From: Rummeliibacillus suwonensis
GTDB taxonomy: Bacteria; Bacillota; Bacilli; Bacillales_A; Planococcaceae
Length of the DNA stretch: 64,000 nt
Reading direction: 5' to 3'
Assembly: GCF_007896435.1 (NCBI RefSeq)
Contig: NZ_VCBL01000005.1
Span: 1 to 64,000 of the forward strand
The notes below the pieces were generated by a model. The model made no database searches and was not told the origin of the DNA. It was given only the letters and a program-made list of their open reading frames with translations. Positions 8,070-16,997 of this stretch are shown one piece after another; within the stretch, counting starts at the first letter, position 1, and the number at the start of each line of letters is the position of its first letter. The translations under genes and the position numbers were made by a program.

Positions 8070-9377
8070 ATGAAAGGGAATAAAGAAAATTTATTACCGT
8101 TTTATAAATTCGCAACTGAACACGCTTCCGTTGGCATACATGCAGTGGATAAAAGTGGTAATACTATTATCTATAATGAGAAAATGATGGAGATCGAAGG
8201 GCTTTATCTCACAGATATACGTGATCGCTCGATTGTAGAACTTTTCCAATTTGAAAAAGAAGATAGCACACTGCTTAAAGTATTACAAACAAAGAAACCC
8301 ATCCAAAATATCAAACAAACATATTGGAATCAAAACGGGCAAGAAATTACGACCATCAATGATACGTTTCCCATCATAGAAAAGAATGAGCTGATTGGTG
8401 CGATCGAAATTGCCCGAGATATTACAACATTAGAAAAACTCATGTATCAACCGCTGAGACGTTATGGTGAGTCGATTACATTCAATGTCATCACTGCAGT
8501 TTCTGAACCTATGCGCAAAGTAATTGAAACCGCCAAAAAAGCCGCTATTACTAAACTTCCTGTCTTGCTGATTGGTGAGTCAGGTACTGGTAAGGATTTA
8601 ATCGCAGAAGCCATACATCATTCCGCAACTCCCGCCACAGAAAACTATATGACGTTTTTTTGTCATAAATCAGATGGATCGACAGTTGAGCGATTAAAAA
8701 AACACTTACACACAAATGACAGGAGCACAATCTTTTGCGAACGCATTGAATATTTGTCACTTGAACTACAAAAAGAATGTTTGAGATTGCTCGAAGAACA
8801 TCGACAAGATTCACATCTCTTTATCGCAAGTATCGGCGGAGATCCTATTGACTTGATTGCATCTGGAGAATTATTAAAAGAGCTGTATTATTTCTTTGCA
8901 GCGGTTTCGATCAATGTTCCGCCACTACGTGAACGAAAAGAGGATATTCAGCCATTCGTTGCTGATTATTTAAAACGCTATGAAAAACGCTTTGGTGTAA
9001 AGTTAAAAGGAATGTCAAAAGAAGTGGAACAGCTGTTTATGAGCTATGATTGGCCTGGAAATTTAAAGGAGTTAGAAATTTTACTGGACGATGTGATGGC
9101 TTTAGTAACAAATGAAGAGGAAATTACTGATGAGCTATTACCAATCCATTTCAAATGGAAGTTGCAAGCATATGATGCTTCTGCAAAAAAAACTGATTCT
9201 TTTATCTTTCAAAATGATAAAGAGCTTTTGCCACTTGATGGTTATTTAAGGAGAGCGGAAGAATATTATTTAAATAAAGTGCTTAATATGTATCATCATA
9301 ATATTACGAAAGCTGCGGAAGCGCTTGGTATGAGCCGACAAAATTTACAATACCGTATTCGAAAAATGAAAAAATAG
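8070..9377 (+). CDS. rocR: RocR-like regulator with degenerate sigma-54 activation domain
   Basis: A 435-residue homologue of RocR, the activator of arginine/ornithine catabolism. A PAS-type sensor domain spans about 8-120 (GNTIIYNEKMMEIEG; GQEITTINDTFPI matches RocR closely). An AAA+ region spans about 140-350, with a Fis-type helix-turn-helix at the end (NITKAAEALGMSRQNLQYRI). Walker A GESGTGKD (about 168-175) is intact. However, the GAFTGA loop is missing, the Walker B segment reads TIFCERIEYL in place of LFLDEI, and the usual LYYRL arginine region reads LYYFF. Only about 50 residues separate Walker A from the B position, against roughly 70 normally. It probably cannot activate sigma-54 polymerase. 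It is divergent from rocA. Confidence 0.85.
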   Translation: MKGNKENLLPFYKFATEHASVGIHAVDKSGNTIIYNEKMMEIEGLYLTDIRDRSIVELFQFEKEDSTLLKVLQTKKPIQNIKQTYWNQNGQEITTINDTFPIIEKNELIGAIEIARDITTLEKLMYQPLRRYGESITFNVITAVSEPMRKVIETAKKAAITKLPVLLIGESGTGKDLIAEAIHHSATPATENYMTFFCHKSDGSTVERLKKHLHTNDRSTIFCERIEYLSLELQKECLRLLEEHRQDSHLFIASIGGDPIDLIASGELLKELYYFFAAVSINVPPLRERKEDIQPFVADYLKRYEKRFGVKLKGMSKEVEQLFMSYDWPGNLKELEILLDDVMALVTNEEEITDELLPIHFKWKLQAYDASAKKTDSFIFQNDKELLPLDGYLRRAEEYYLNKVLNMYHHNITKAAEALGMSRQNLQYRIRKMKK

Positions 9378-9384
9378 TTTGTTG

Positions 9385-9490
9385 AATGAGCATTTAGGCT
9401 TTATAGGCAGTCGTTCCCCCACTTATTCGTCTTTACCTTTTATCTAGGCCTTGAAGTGAGCTCTTACTACCTATTAATGCAAGATAAAAC
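9385..9490 (+). repeat. Family A structured intergenic repeat, copy 3 (5'-truncated)
   Basis: It lacks hairpin 1. It keeps GGCTTTATAGGCAGTCGTTCCCCCAC, the pyrimidine-rich linker, and TTACTACCTATTAATGCAAGATAAA, which matches the family end. The second stem TAGGCAGT/ACTACCTA is partly decayed. It lies directly 3' of the RocR-like gene in the same orientation. Confidence 0.55.
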
Positions 9491-9544
9491 GTTTGTTTAC
9501 AACCTAATTGTCCCTACATCTCAGCATGAAATTAGAGAAGCCTA

Positions 9545-9580
9545 CAAACAAAAACTATTTCGTCAAAGTGAGCGAAATAG
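9545..9580 (-). terminator. Terminator of yugI, possibly bidirectional
   Basis: A perfect stem CTATTTCG/CGAAATAG (9555-9562 and 9573-9580) is followed on the minus strand by TTTTTGTTTG. On the plus strand a CTTTTGTTTT tail follows, so it may also end the RocR-like transcript. Confidence 0.8.
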
Positions 9581-9588
9581 CTTTTGTT

Positions 9589-9969
9589 TTACTTAATACC
9601 AGATTCTTCGATCCAATCACGTAGCTTGACTTTCAGTGAATTAAAACCTACTGAATCCTTTTCATCTACACGATCTTGAAGTGATTTACGAGGCTGTTGT
9701 AAATCTTTTCTTTTCATCGGCGGACGTTCTTGCAATGCACGGATTGATAAACTAATTTTTTGGGCATCTGCGTCTACTTCAAGCACCTTTACTTGAACTA
9801 CATCGCCGACATTCAAAAAATCAGTAATGTTCTTTACAAAGCCGTACGTGATTTCAGATATATGCACAAGACCTTGTGTCGTTTCATCTAATGCGACAAA
9901 TGCGCCATATGGCTGGATACCAGTAACTTTTCCTGTAAGCACATCTCCTACTTCATATTTTTTTGCCAT
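9589..9969 (-). CDS. yugI: S1 RNA-binding domain protein (general stress protein 13 family)
   Basis: A 126-residue protein with one S1 domain at residues 1-75: EVGDVLTGKVTGIQPYGAFVAL, GLVHISEI, and VGDVVQVKVLEVDADAQKISLSIRAL are the classic S1 strands. The C-terminal 50 residues are basic and polar. B. subtilis YugI (GSP13) has the same size and is ribosome-associated. AGGAAGG lies 7 nt before the ATG. It is monocistronic with its own terminator. Regulation is not evident from sequence. Confidence 0.9.
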   Translation of the reverse strand: MAKKYEVGDVLTGKVTGIQPYGAFVALDETTQGLVHISEITYGFVKNITDFLNVGDVVQVKVLEVDADAQKISLSIRALQERPPMKRKDLQQPRKSLQDRVDEKDSVGFNSLKVKLRDWIEESGIK

Positions 9970-10024
9970 TTTGCCCTTCCTACTTTCCGTTACTTCTATA
10001 TACGCTTTTTCACGTAAATTATAG

Positions 10025-10345
10025 CATAGTCCTAAAACTCGGGCAAAAAATCACTGGTCAAAAAGTTATTTTTCCTAAAATATTTCATGATTTTGATACG
10101 GCAAAAATATATGATCATTTTTTGAATAAATAATATAAATATTCTTACTTCTTTAAAGAATACATAATTTTCTGCTTCAAAACATGCTATAATATAAAAA
10201 CACATCGATAAATCAATTTCATAAATACTTTTTGATTAAAAATACGAACGTTTTTACTTTTTACGTACATTAGCATTCGGAATAACATCAAATTTTACAT
10301 TATGAAATTGATTCAAATACGTAAATTTGAAGGGGTGCTTTATAT
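10025..10345. other. AT-rich intergenic region with a 14-bp inverted repeat
   Basis: No gene is visible. AATCAATTTCATAA (10211-10224) and TTATGAAATTGATT (10300-10313) are perfect inverted repeats 75 bp apart. The second is almost identical, extending to TTATGAAATTGATTCRAATAC, to a stretch at 39475-39495 that is also part of an inverted repeat. The region must also hold the promoter of the small XRE regulator at 10346. Confidence 0.45.
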
Positions 10346-10564
10346 ATGATGAAAGAGAATCTTCATACTCAACTAAGTATGTTACGAAAAGAACGTAATC
10401 TTACTTTAGATGAACTGTCTTTAAAAGCTCGAGTAGGTGTTGAAAAATTGGCTCGATATGAATCTGGTGAAGATATACCTTCAGAACAAACATTATTAAA
10501 GCTTTCAAATGCCCTTGAGGTGCCAGTTTCTAATTTGTTAGATGGCATACCCAAACATGAATAA
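10346..10564 (+). CDS. Small XRE-family helix-turn-helix regulator
   Basis: A 72-residue protein that is essentially one Cro/CI-type HTH domain: LRKERNLTLDELSLKARVGVEKLARYESGEDIPSEQTLLKLSNALEV shows the five-helix pattern, with the recognition helix around residues 28-38. There is no sensor domain. GAAGGGG lies upstream of ATGATG. It stands alone with its own strong terminator; targets are unknown. The inverted repeat ending 33 bp before the start codon could be an autoregulatory site, but that is speculative. Confidence 0.85.
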   Translation: MMKENLHTQLSMLRKERNLTLDELSLKARVGVEKLARYESGEDIPSEQTLLKLSNALEVPVSNLLDGIPKHE

Positions 10565-10581
10565 AAAAGAGCATGCTGTGT

Positions 10582-10623
10582 CCTAAAAGATGTTACTTTG
10601 AAATCTTTTAGGGCACTTTTTTT
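10582..10623 (+). terminator. Terminator of the small XRE regulator gene
   Basis: A perfect 10-bp stem CCTAAAAGAT/ATCTTTTAGG (10582-10591 and 10603-10612) is followed by GCACTTTTTTT. Confidence 0.9.
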
Positions 10624-10783
10624 GTTGCGTAGGATTTGCTTTCTATAGAATACTGCTATTTCCAAACAGGAACTTGAGAAGTGAAAGGCGACAGCTTCTG
10701 TTGAAAAAAGCAAGTACATCGAGAGAACTCCTGCTAATTACTAATTCTTTCAAATCCGATTCAATCGTATCTCTCTTCCTTTA

Positions 10784-11044
10784 TTACAATATACATTTTG
10801 CCTCGAATTTGATTGCTAATAGTTTGTAAGATATATCGATACATTTCTCAATTGGAATCCATTGTTCAAATGATTGTTCATAAATATTTTGGATGACTTT
10901 TCCTAGTTCTGAAGGATCATCGATATATTGTAATGCCGCCACAACATCCGCTGCCTCTGTATCATATGTAAAATCAGTCATTTCAAAAGGATTCCAATCT
11001 TCTAAAGTGTGTATGGCTTTTCTATTCATTTCAATACTTCTCAT
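10784..11044 (-). CDS. yugE: DUF1871 family protein (YugE-like)
   Basis: An 86-residue acidic soluble protein with the DUF1871 pattern: an N-terminal helix, WNPFEMTDFTYDTEAADVV (about residues 18-36), and a C-terminal IYEQSFEQWIPIEKCI. It resembles B. subtilis YugE (86 residues), whose function is unknown. The start follows AAGGTGAAA; a second ATG lies four bases upstream but runs into a stop after five codons. In B. subtilis yugE also lies near patB and yugI, so context supports the call. The divergent gene is patB. Confidence 0.7.
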   Translation of the reverse strand: MRSIEMNRKAIHTLEDWNPFEMTDFTYDTEAADVVAALQYIDDPSELGKVIQNIYEQSFEQWIPIEKCIDISYKLLAIKFEAKCIL

Positions 11045-11119
11045 TCATTTTCACCTTATTGCTTTCCTATTATAATCGTTATGATAACATAATTGATAAA
11101 AAAGGAAAGAGGGATATGC

Positions 11120-12301
11120 TTGAACAACTTCGATCATGTAGAAAATAGAGTACAAACCAATTCTATCAAATGGGATAAAATCTCTTCTGCTTTTCACTTA
11201 AAAGAGGCAACAGATATACTCCCAATGTGGGTTGCCGATATGGATTTTTCAGCTCCTGAAGTTCTCATCGATTCGCTCAAAAAACGCCTGGAACACCCTG
11301 TATTTGGCTATTCTTTTGCAAGCGAGTCTTGTACAAAAGCTTTTACAAATTGGGTAGAAAAACGTCATGGTCTGCATGTCGAACCTAAATGGGTTTTATA
11401 CCATCAAGGTGTTGTACCAGCTATAGCTTCCATTATTGAAACCTTTACAGAAGAAGGGGACGCAGTGCTTGTTGCACCGCCCATTTATCCTCCCTTATTT
11501 ATGGTTCCCCAAAAATTAAAGCGTATTGTGAAAGAATGCCCTTTACTCGAAAAAGAAGGTATTTATTCTTTTGATTTTGAAAACTTTGATGCCCTAACAA
11601 AAGATGAAAATGTGAAACTATTCATCCTATGTCATCCACATAATCCTGGTGGCATTGATTGGTCAGTAGATGTTCTCCAAAAAATTGTCCAAATATGTGT
11701 GAAAAACGATGTTCTGATAGTATCTGATGAAATTCATGCAGATCTAATGATAGATGGACATAAACATACGCCGCTTGTAAAAATAGCTGGAGATTTTCAA
11801 GATCACATCATTACTTGTATGGCTCCTACAAAAACATTCAATATTGCAGGTATTCAAGCAGCTATGATGATTGTGCCAGACAACAAAAAACGATTGCAAT
11901 TGAAAAGAAATGCCAATATGCATGCGGCACTTGGGTTATCCGTTTTCGCTATCACAGCCATTGAAGCCGTCTATTCGTCTAAAGGTGAGGAATGGCTAGA
12001 TGAGCTATTGCCATATATCTCATCTAATATGGACCTAGTTATTCATCGACTGACTACATCGATTCCCGGCATTAAAATCCATAAGCCTCAAGCCACTTAT
12101 CTATTATGGATTGACTATAGGGATACAGGATTGAAGGAGGAAGAAGTAATGGATCGGTTACTCACTATAGGAAAATTAGCGCTTGAATCTGGAACAAAAT
12201 ACGGAGAGCAAGGCAGAGGATTTTTACGTATGAATGTAGCTTGCGCACGTTCAATAGTTGAAGATGGCATAAATCGTTTTATCAAAGCCTTCAAAAATTG
12301 A
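11120..12301 (+). CDS. patB: PatB/MalY-type cystathionine beta-lyase
   Basis: A 393-residue fold-type I PLP enzyme that cleaves cystathionine to homocysteine, pyruvate and ammonia; some relatives desulfurate cysteine. Characteristic segments are LPMWVADMDFSAPE (about residues 33-46), LCHPHNPGG with the substrate-positioning Asn, VSDEIHADLM with the PLP-ring Asp, and APTKTFNIAG holding the Schiff-base lysine (about residue 235). Alignment from memory to B. subtilis PatB is close along the whole length. The TTG at 11120 (then NNFDH) is chosen because AAAGGAAAGAGGG lies just upstream. Monocistronic. Confidence 0.9.
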   Translation: MNNFDHVENRVQTNSIKWDKISSAFHLKEATDILPMWVADMDFSAPEVLIDSLKKRLEHPVFGYSFASESCTKAFTNWVEKRHGLHVEPKWVLYHQGVVPAIASIIETFTEEGDAVLVAPPIYPPLFMVPQKLKRIVKECPLLEKEGIYSFDFENFDALTKDENVKLFILCHPHNPGGIDWSVDVLQKIVQICVKNDVLIVSDEIHADLMIDGHKHTPLVKIAGDFQDHIITCMAPTKTFNIAGIQAAMMIVPDNKKRLQLKRNANMHAALGLSVFAITAIEAVYSSKGEEWLDELLPYISSNMDLVIHRLTTSIPGIKIHKPQATYLLWIDYRDTGLKEEEVMDRLLTIGKLALESGTKYGEQGRGFLRMNVACARSIVEDGINRFIKAFKN

Positions 12302-12349
12302 TAGATGATATTTTTATTCAAATCAATTTAAATGATATCCAACAAAACT

Positions 12350-12555
12350 TGAGGGGTGTGTGACAGGCGCTGATACTCAAAAATGCAATCGCACTTTCTT
12401 CATACGAATTTTCGTTTCGCATGAAGCAGCAGTATATTCTCCACTTCAAAACTGTAGTTAAAAGGAAGGGAATAAAGAGCGATCAACGGCCTATAGTTCT
12501 ACTAACACATAATGCCAAATGAAAAACCCTACCCTACTCTGAAAAGTGTTACTTT
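12350..12555 (-). repeat. Family A intergenic repeat, copy 4 (strongly degenerate)
   Basis: Read on the minus strand it follows the family order: AAAGTAACACTTTT, a GGGTTTTTCATTTGG loop region, TGTTAGTAGAACTATAGG, GTTGATCGCTC, then TAACTACAGTTTTGAAGTGG. Stems are mostly lost. It fills most of the 318-bp gap between patB and the small membrane protein gene. Confidence 0.4.
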
Positions 12556-12570
12556 ATCTGCTTTTAAACA

Positions 12571-12612
12571 AAAAAGAAATTCTCGCCTTCTAAACAAGGA
12601 GGCAAGAATTTC
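12571..12612 (-). terminator. Terminator of ppiB and the small membrane protein gene
   Basis: GAAATTCTCGCC (12576-12587) pairs with GGCAAGAATTTC (12601-12612) with one wobble. The minus strand then reads TTTTTTGTTT. Confidence 0.85.
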
Positions 12613-12619
12613 AAAACAG

Positions 12620-12823
12620 CTACTTATGCAAAGATTGTTTTTCCTTTAAAATTTTTTCTTCTAATTCTTTCGTTTTCTCTAAATCTTTTCTCGCTTTTCT
12701 TCTAAAAAAATTAAAAACAAGGATACATAAAACGAGGATAATCGCCATTTCAATTGCTGCTGGAATATACTCTGATTTATCATCGGGAAAATATAGGAAT
12801 TCGTTTAAAATCCAAAGATTCAT
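12620..12823 (-). CDS. Small single-pass membrane protein, unknown function
   Basis: A 67-residue protein with one hydrophobic helix (about residues 20-40, IPAAIEMAIILVLCILVFNFF) followed by a highly charged helical tail rich in Lys and Glu (RRKARKDLEKTKELEEKIL), likely coiled-coil and cytosolic. I do not recognise a named family. AAGGAG lies 11 nt before the ATG, just after the ppiB stop. The 18-bp gap and shared terminator make it the second gene of a ppiB transcript. Confidence 0.65.
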   Translation of the reverse strand: MNLWILNEFLYFPDDKSEYIPAAIEMAIILVLCILVFNFFRRKARKDLEKTKELEEKILKEKQSLHK

Positions 12824-12841
12824 GGTTCATACGTCTCCTTA

Positions 12842-13432
12842 TTATTTTTCAATAACTTTAATTGCTTCAATCACTACATCTTCAAGTGGTTTGTCTTGGA
12901 AATTTTTTTCAACATTAGCGATTTCATCAACAACATTCAAACCTTCAACTACTTGACCAAATACAGTGTGTTTTCCATCTAACCATGGAGTGCCACCATG
13001 TTCTTTATAAGCATCGATAACTTCTTGTGGGAAACCAGCATCTTGCATTTGTCCAATCATATTGGCAGGAATTTCAGCCATTTGAACAATAAAGAATTGA
13101 CTACCATTTGTATTTGGTCCGGCATTTGCCATTGAAAGTGCACCGCGAAGATTCATCAATTCAGGGGCAAATTCATCTTCAAAAGAATGTCCATAGATAC
13201 TTTCGCCACCCATACCTGTACCAGTAGGATCGCCGCCTTGGATCATAAAATCTTTAATAACACGATGGAAGATGATTCCTTCATAATAACCGTTTTTCGC
13301 ATGTGTTAAAAAATTCTCAACTGTTTTTGGCGCTTGTTCAGGGAACAATTTAATTTTGATAGGACCCAATGTGGTCGTCATTTCTACTAATACTTCATTG
13401 TCTGCTACTTCATTGGATAATTGTGGATACAT
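12842..13432 (-). CDS. ppiB: Cyclophilin-type peptidyl-prolyl cis-trans isomerase
   Basis: A 196-residue cytosolic cyclophilin that speeds proline isomerisation during folding. The fold is marked by [19 protein letters not shown] (catalytic Arg), [17 protein letters not shown] (substrate groove) and [12 protein letters not shown]. It is longer than B. subtilis PpiB (143) because of an insertion of about 30 residues after FFIVQMAE ([20 protein letters not shown]), seen in many Firmicute cyclophilins, and an extended N-terminus. AAAGGAGAT precedes the ATG. No signal peptide. A family A repeat lies directly upstream. Confidence 0.92.
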   Translation of the reverse strand: MYPQLSNEVADNEVLVEMTTTLGPIKIKLFPEQAPKTVENFLTHAKNGYYEGIIFHRVIKDFMIQGGDPTGTGMGGESIYGHSFEDEFAPELMNLRGALSMANAGPNTNGSQFFIVQMAEIPANMIGQMQDAGFPQEVIDAYKEHGGTPWLDGKHTVFGQVVEGLNVVDEIANVEKNFQDKPLEDVVIEAIKVIEK

Positions 13433-13464
13433 TATTGCATCTCCTTTAAAATAATAATTTTATT

Positions 13465-13612
13465 CCGCATTTAACGGATTAGAAGAACTCATTCAAGATT
13501 CTACTAAAACTAGACAAATAATGGGCATCATCCGATTGGAAAGATCCGATTGGTTCATCTAGCATGTAGCGGAAGATAAAGAATCTTCCGCTATGTGAAG
13601 TTTCAAGTTACT
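13465..13612 (-). repeat. Family A structured intergenic repeat, copy 5 (alternative hairpin arms)
   Basis: On the minus strand: TGAAACTTCACA, then a perfect 11-bp hairpin TAGCGGAAGAT/ATCTTCCGCTA (13567-13577 and 13583-13593), then GATGAACCAATCGGATC. The flanks match the family but the hairpin sequence is completely different from copy 2, while still fully paired. The core CCGATTGG is duplicated (13531-13553). It lies upstream of ppiB in the same direction. The remaining bases to 14004 hold nothing clear apart from the pbpD upstream region. Confidence 0.65.
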
Positions 13613-14004
13613 GTGAAAAGTGATGCTATCGTCTTCTAGCGTTATGAGTATTACGAATATATTCTTTTCTTAACTATAACATACCGTCCTAGTCTAACAT
13701 AAAGGACCATATTTTTCATTTACAAGACATACATGATGTACATTTCAATAACACTAGTACGCTAGTATATATCATAAAACAATACACAGGATGTCCACCA
13801 TTCTATTATACATTGAAATGGGTAGCTCATTTTTGAAAAAGTTATGGCAAAATAGAGCATACTAAAGAATTCATACTGTTTTTAAAAGAAAAACCCTTAA
13901 TTCTCTTAAAATCTTCCTTTGCTCTCACTCTCCTGATAAAAATGTGCTATTCTGTTAGTTGATAGTGTCATTATCTATACATAGAACTAAAGAGGAGGAT
14001 ATTT

Positions 14005-15861
14005 TTGAGAAAAGTAGTAGGCAGCCTTATCATAATTTGTAGTCTTCCTCTGCTATTTTTTCTTTTTGAAAAAATTTCAACTGAATTACAAACGGCTAAA
14101 GCCTTTGAAAAACAATTTACAGCCAATGTTCAATTAGATGATCCTAATGTGATGGTCCCTACTATTCTTAGGGATCGCCATCAAAAAGTCTTTTCGGAAG
14201 AATACACTGAATGGAGAAAACCTTTACAACTCGCTGATATTCCTAAATTTGCGCAGCAACTATTTATTTACAGTGAGGATGAAGACTTTTATCAACATAT
14301 AGGTTTTGATTTATCCGCCATCGTTCGAGCCTTCATGGCAAATAATGCAAGTGGAGTATCTTCACAAGGTGGTAGTACAATTACCCAACAACTTGTTCGT
14401 ATGCGGTATCTATCTACAGAAAAAACCTATGAACGCAAAATGCTTGAGATCTTCTACTCTTATGAACTGGAACGCAAAACGACCAAAGATGAAATTTTAA
14501 ATATGTATTTAAACGAAATGTATTTTAGTAATGGTACCTATGGGATAAACGGTGCTGCAACCTATTATTTCAATAAACCCGTTTTCCAATTATCTAAAGC
14601 ACAGATGGCATTTATAGCAGCTATTCCTAATAACCCATCACTTTATGATCCATTAAGACATTTCAAGTATACAAAAAAAAGGCAAGAACGTTTAATTGAT
14701 AAATTAGTAGAAAAAAATGTTTTATCTAAAAGTGAAGCTGATAAAATTAAAAAAGAAAAAATTATCATCAAATTGAAGAAGAAAAAGCAATTGTATCCCG
14801 CTTATAGCACATATGTGATGAATGAATTTCGTTCACTTATCGCAACAAAAGAAGGCTATCAAAGCCGGTTACGATCTGCTAAAACAGCAAAACAAAAAAA
14901 AGCTATCCAAGCAAAATTTGCTAAACGTATCAATCAATTATTGAGGCAAGGCCTAACCATTGAAACGGCATTATCGCCAACAAAACAGGCCGCTGACAAA
15001 GCGAATATCGATCAGATTTTGACAAACAGAGGGAAATTACAAGCCTCTGCTGTTGTGATTGATAACAGCAAACGAGAAATCATTAGTATATACGCTGGGA
15101 AAGGCTATCAAAAATATGATTATAACCGTGCTTTCCAGGGTTATCGTCAACCTGGTTCAGCCTTTAAGCCTTTAATAGATTATGCCCCTTACTTCGAAGA
15201 AACGAATGCCACCCCCCAAACATATGTGAGTGGTGCACCTTTCTGTAAGGGAAACTATTGTCCGGAAAACTATAAAGGTCAAATCATTGGAAATGTAACC
15301 ATCCAACAGGGTTTCCGCAACAGTTATAACACAGTAGCCATGAGATTGTTCGATCATATTGGGATAAACAAGGCGTTTTCTTACTTAAAGCCATTTCAAT
15401 TTGATGCATTAACTAAACAGGATCGTACCTATTCTGCAGCAATTGGCGGATTGACTCATGGGGTTACAACAGCTGAATTAGCTGATGCTTATACAAGTTT
15501 TATCGATGGCGATTATTCCCCCGCCCATACAATACGCAGTGTAAAAGATAGCCATGGAAATGTCCTTTATAAATGGGGAAAGCAGTCTCGACAAGTTTGG
15601 TCCACCAGTACTGTGTCGCAGATCCGCTTCTTAATGTCTGATGTTGTTCAGCATGGTACAGGTGTCGGCATACATATTAATGCCCCTTACGTTGGTGCCA
15701 AAACAGGAACAACAAATGATTACCGTGATTACTGGCTTGCAGGTTTAACCAATCGTTATACCGCTGCTGTATGGATCGGTTTTGACCGACCACAAAACAT
15801 GGAAAGTCTTGAAGATGCCAAGATCCATCATCGTATTTTTTCAAGTATTATGAACAACTAA
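14005..15861 (+). CDS. pbpD: Class A penicillin-binding protein (PBP4-like)
   Basis: A 618-residue bifunctional cell-wall synthase. A membrane anchor lies at about residues 5-24. The glycosyltransferase-51 domain (about 60-240) has the catalytic motif EDEDFYQHIGFD, then QGGSTITQQLVR and ILNMYLNEMYF. The transpeptidase domain (about 345-600) has the nucleophile motif PGSAFKPL, the SYN triad in RNSYNTVAM and KTGTTNDY. It closely matches B. subtilis PbpD (PBP4, 624). The start is TTG at 14005, preceded by AGAGGAGG with 6-nt spacing. Monocistronic. Confidence 0.93.
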   Translation: MRKVVGSLIIICSLPLLFFLFEKISTELQTAKAFEKQFTANVQLDDPNVMVPTILRDRHQKVFSEEYTEWRKPLQLADIPKFAQQLFIYSEDEDFYQHIGFDLSAIVRAFMANNASGVSSQGGSTITQQLVRMRYLSTEKTYERKMLEIFYSYELERKTTKDEILNMYLNEMYFSNGTYGINGAATYYFNKPVFQLSKAQMAFIAAIPNNPSLYDPLRHFKYTKKRQERLIDKLVEKNVLSKSEADKIKKEKIIIKLKKKKQLYPAYSTYVMNEFRSLIATKEGYQSRLRSAKTAKQKKAIQAKFAKRINQLLRQGLTIETALSPTKQAADKANIDQILTNRGKLQASAVVIDNSKREIISIYAGKGYQKYDYNRAFQGYRQPGSAFKPLIDYAPYFEETNATPQTYVSGAPFCKGNYCPENYKGQIIGNVTIQQGFRNSYNTVAMRLFDHIGINKAFSYLKPFQFDALTKQDRTYSAAIGGLTHGVTTAELADAYTSFIDGDYSPAHTIRSVKDSHGNVLYKWGKQSRQVWSTSTVSQIRFLMSDVVQHGTGVGIHINAPYVGAKTGTTNDYRDYWLAGLTNRYTAAVWIGFDRPQNMESLEDAKIHHRIFSSIMNN

Positions 15862-15881
15862 ACGAACAGGTCATATGAAAA

Positions 15882-16097
15882 TAAAGTGAAGCTTCCATCA
15901 GTGGGGGGGTTTCTTCATCCCCCTACTGAGCTAGAGGAACTCAGGTTAAAAGCGTCACGTCCTGTGGCAACACCTGAGTAACCAACATCTTGTTGGCCCG
16001 AACCAATCGGACTTTTACGGACAGTTGATCCCACCTATCTTTCTCGTTTTTCTCTAACCTTGATGTTGGGGGTCTTACTGCCCGTTAAAGCGGGATA
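15882..16097 (+). repeat. Family A structured intergenic repeat, copy 6, interrupted by a hairpin module
   Basis: Starts TAAAGTGAAGCTTCCATCAGTGGGGG and ends ACTGCCCGTTAAAGCGGGATAAA, as in copies 2 and 8. Between hairpin 1 and the GAACCAATCGGACTTTTACGG core lies an extra block of about 60 bp (15939-15996) absent from the other copies. The element ends only 3 bp before the pbpD terminator stem. Confidence 0.8.
15939..15996. repeat. Nested hairpin module, copy 1
   Basis: Outer stem ACTCAGGT/ACCTGAGT (15939-15946 and 15972-15979) encloses CACGTCCTGTGG. A second hairpin CCAACA-TCT-TGTTGG follows (15982-15996). The same layout with different outer-stem bases, again fully complementary, occurs at 46065-46121 inside a different repeat family. 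Confidence 0.7.
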
Positions 16098-16100
16098 AAA

Positions 16101-16138
16101 ATAGTATGCTAGGGATATCCCCGGCATACTATTTTTGA
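16101..16138 (+). terminator. Terminator of pbpD
   Basis: A perfect ATAGTATGC/GCATACTAT stem (16101-16109 and 16124-16132) is followed by TTTT. It is separated from the pbpD stop by the whole family A element. Confidence 0.8.
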
Positions 16139-16261
16139 TATGCAGGTAAAATTGGAGAGAGGATCATGTACATTCCGCCCTGCATCAACAAATCGCATGA
16201 AACTTTTACTAAATCTGTGTAAAAAACCTTTTCAAGTATGGGCGCAATCGCTTATGAAAGT

Positions 16262-16825
16262 TTATTTTGAAAACGGTAAGCTGGAGACAATCCCATTATA
16301 CAGTTTAAATACGACATAAATGATCAATGTTAAAAGGACAAACCATATGACAATTTCAAATAGCATCACACCAACCGTAGCACCTAATGTCATGTAATTA
16401 CTCAGCTTATAAATAACATATACAAAATAAATAAACGTCGTAGCCATAAAAATAGCGAGCAAGATCCAAAACGATTGAATCCCCGCCGCTGAGGCTAATG
16501 CCCCGAAGAAAAAGATGACATTCCCACCGCGTGCCTCATGTACTGTTTTTCCATCTAAATCTTTTGAGAAAAAAAGCATCGCCAGTTCATGAATGGTCTC
16601 TCCGATCAATTTCAATGCTGAGAATAGCATGAAATAACATAATGCAAAGATAATTAATAAAAAGATTCGCATTTGTATTTCAGATAAAAATTCTCGCATT
16701 CCCGAATATACGCCAATAGATTTGAATAGTTCAATAGATTCTGTCACCGTATATAAGCCAAACGTTAAACTAAACAAAATAATTGTGATTAATGGCAAAT
16801 ATCCGTAGATATATGGATTTTTCAT
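16262..16825 (-). CDS. DUF5366-like membrane protein (YufK-type)
   Basis: A 187-residue protein with about five hydrophobic segments (residues 10-30, 48-75, 100-120, 122-142, 148-178) and a short charged loop KDLDGKTVHEARGG. Size and layout resemble B. subtilis YufK; no catalytic motif is visible and function is unknown. The upstream region is AT-rich with no strong ribosome binding site beyond GAGG-like bases. It stands alone, convergent with pbpD. Confidence 0.6.
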   Translation of the reverse strand: MKNPYIYGYLPLITIILFSLTFGLYTVTESIELFKSIGVYSGMREFLSEIQMRIFLLIIFALCYFMLFSALKLIGETIHELAMLFFSKDLDGKTVHEARGGNVIFFFGALASAAGIQSFWILLAIFMATTFIYFVYVIYKLSNYMTLGATVGVMLFEIVIWFVLLTLIIYVVFKLYNGIVSSLPFSK

Positions 16826-16952
16826 TACTAAAATTCCTCTTTTTTAATAGTATTTCCTATTACATAATAGCTAAAAACAATGCTCACTATCAAGAGCAAT
16901 CGAGTAATATATCCTAGTTACAGGAAAATTTCTAGTTTAAGCGAGAGCAATT

Positions 16953-16992
16953 CAAAAAGCCTTTACCCAAATTGAAGTAGGTAAAAGCTTTT
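16953..16992 (-). terminator. Terminator of the Tyr/Pro/Gly-rich small protein gene
   Basis: On the minus strand AGCTTTTACC pairs with GGTAAAGGCT (one wobble), around a short loop, followed by a TTTTTG tail. Confidence 0.65.
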
Positions 16993-16997
16993 TTATT

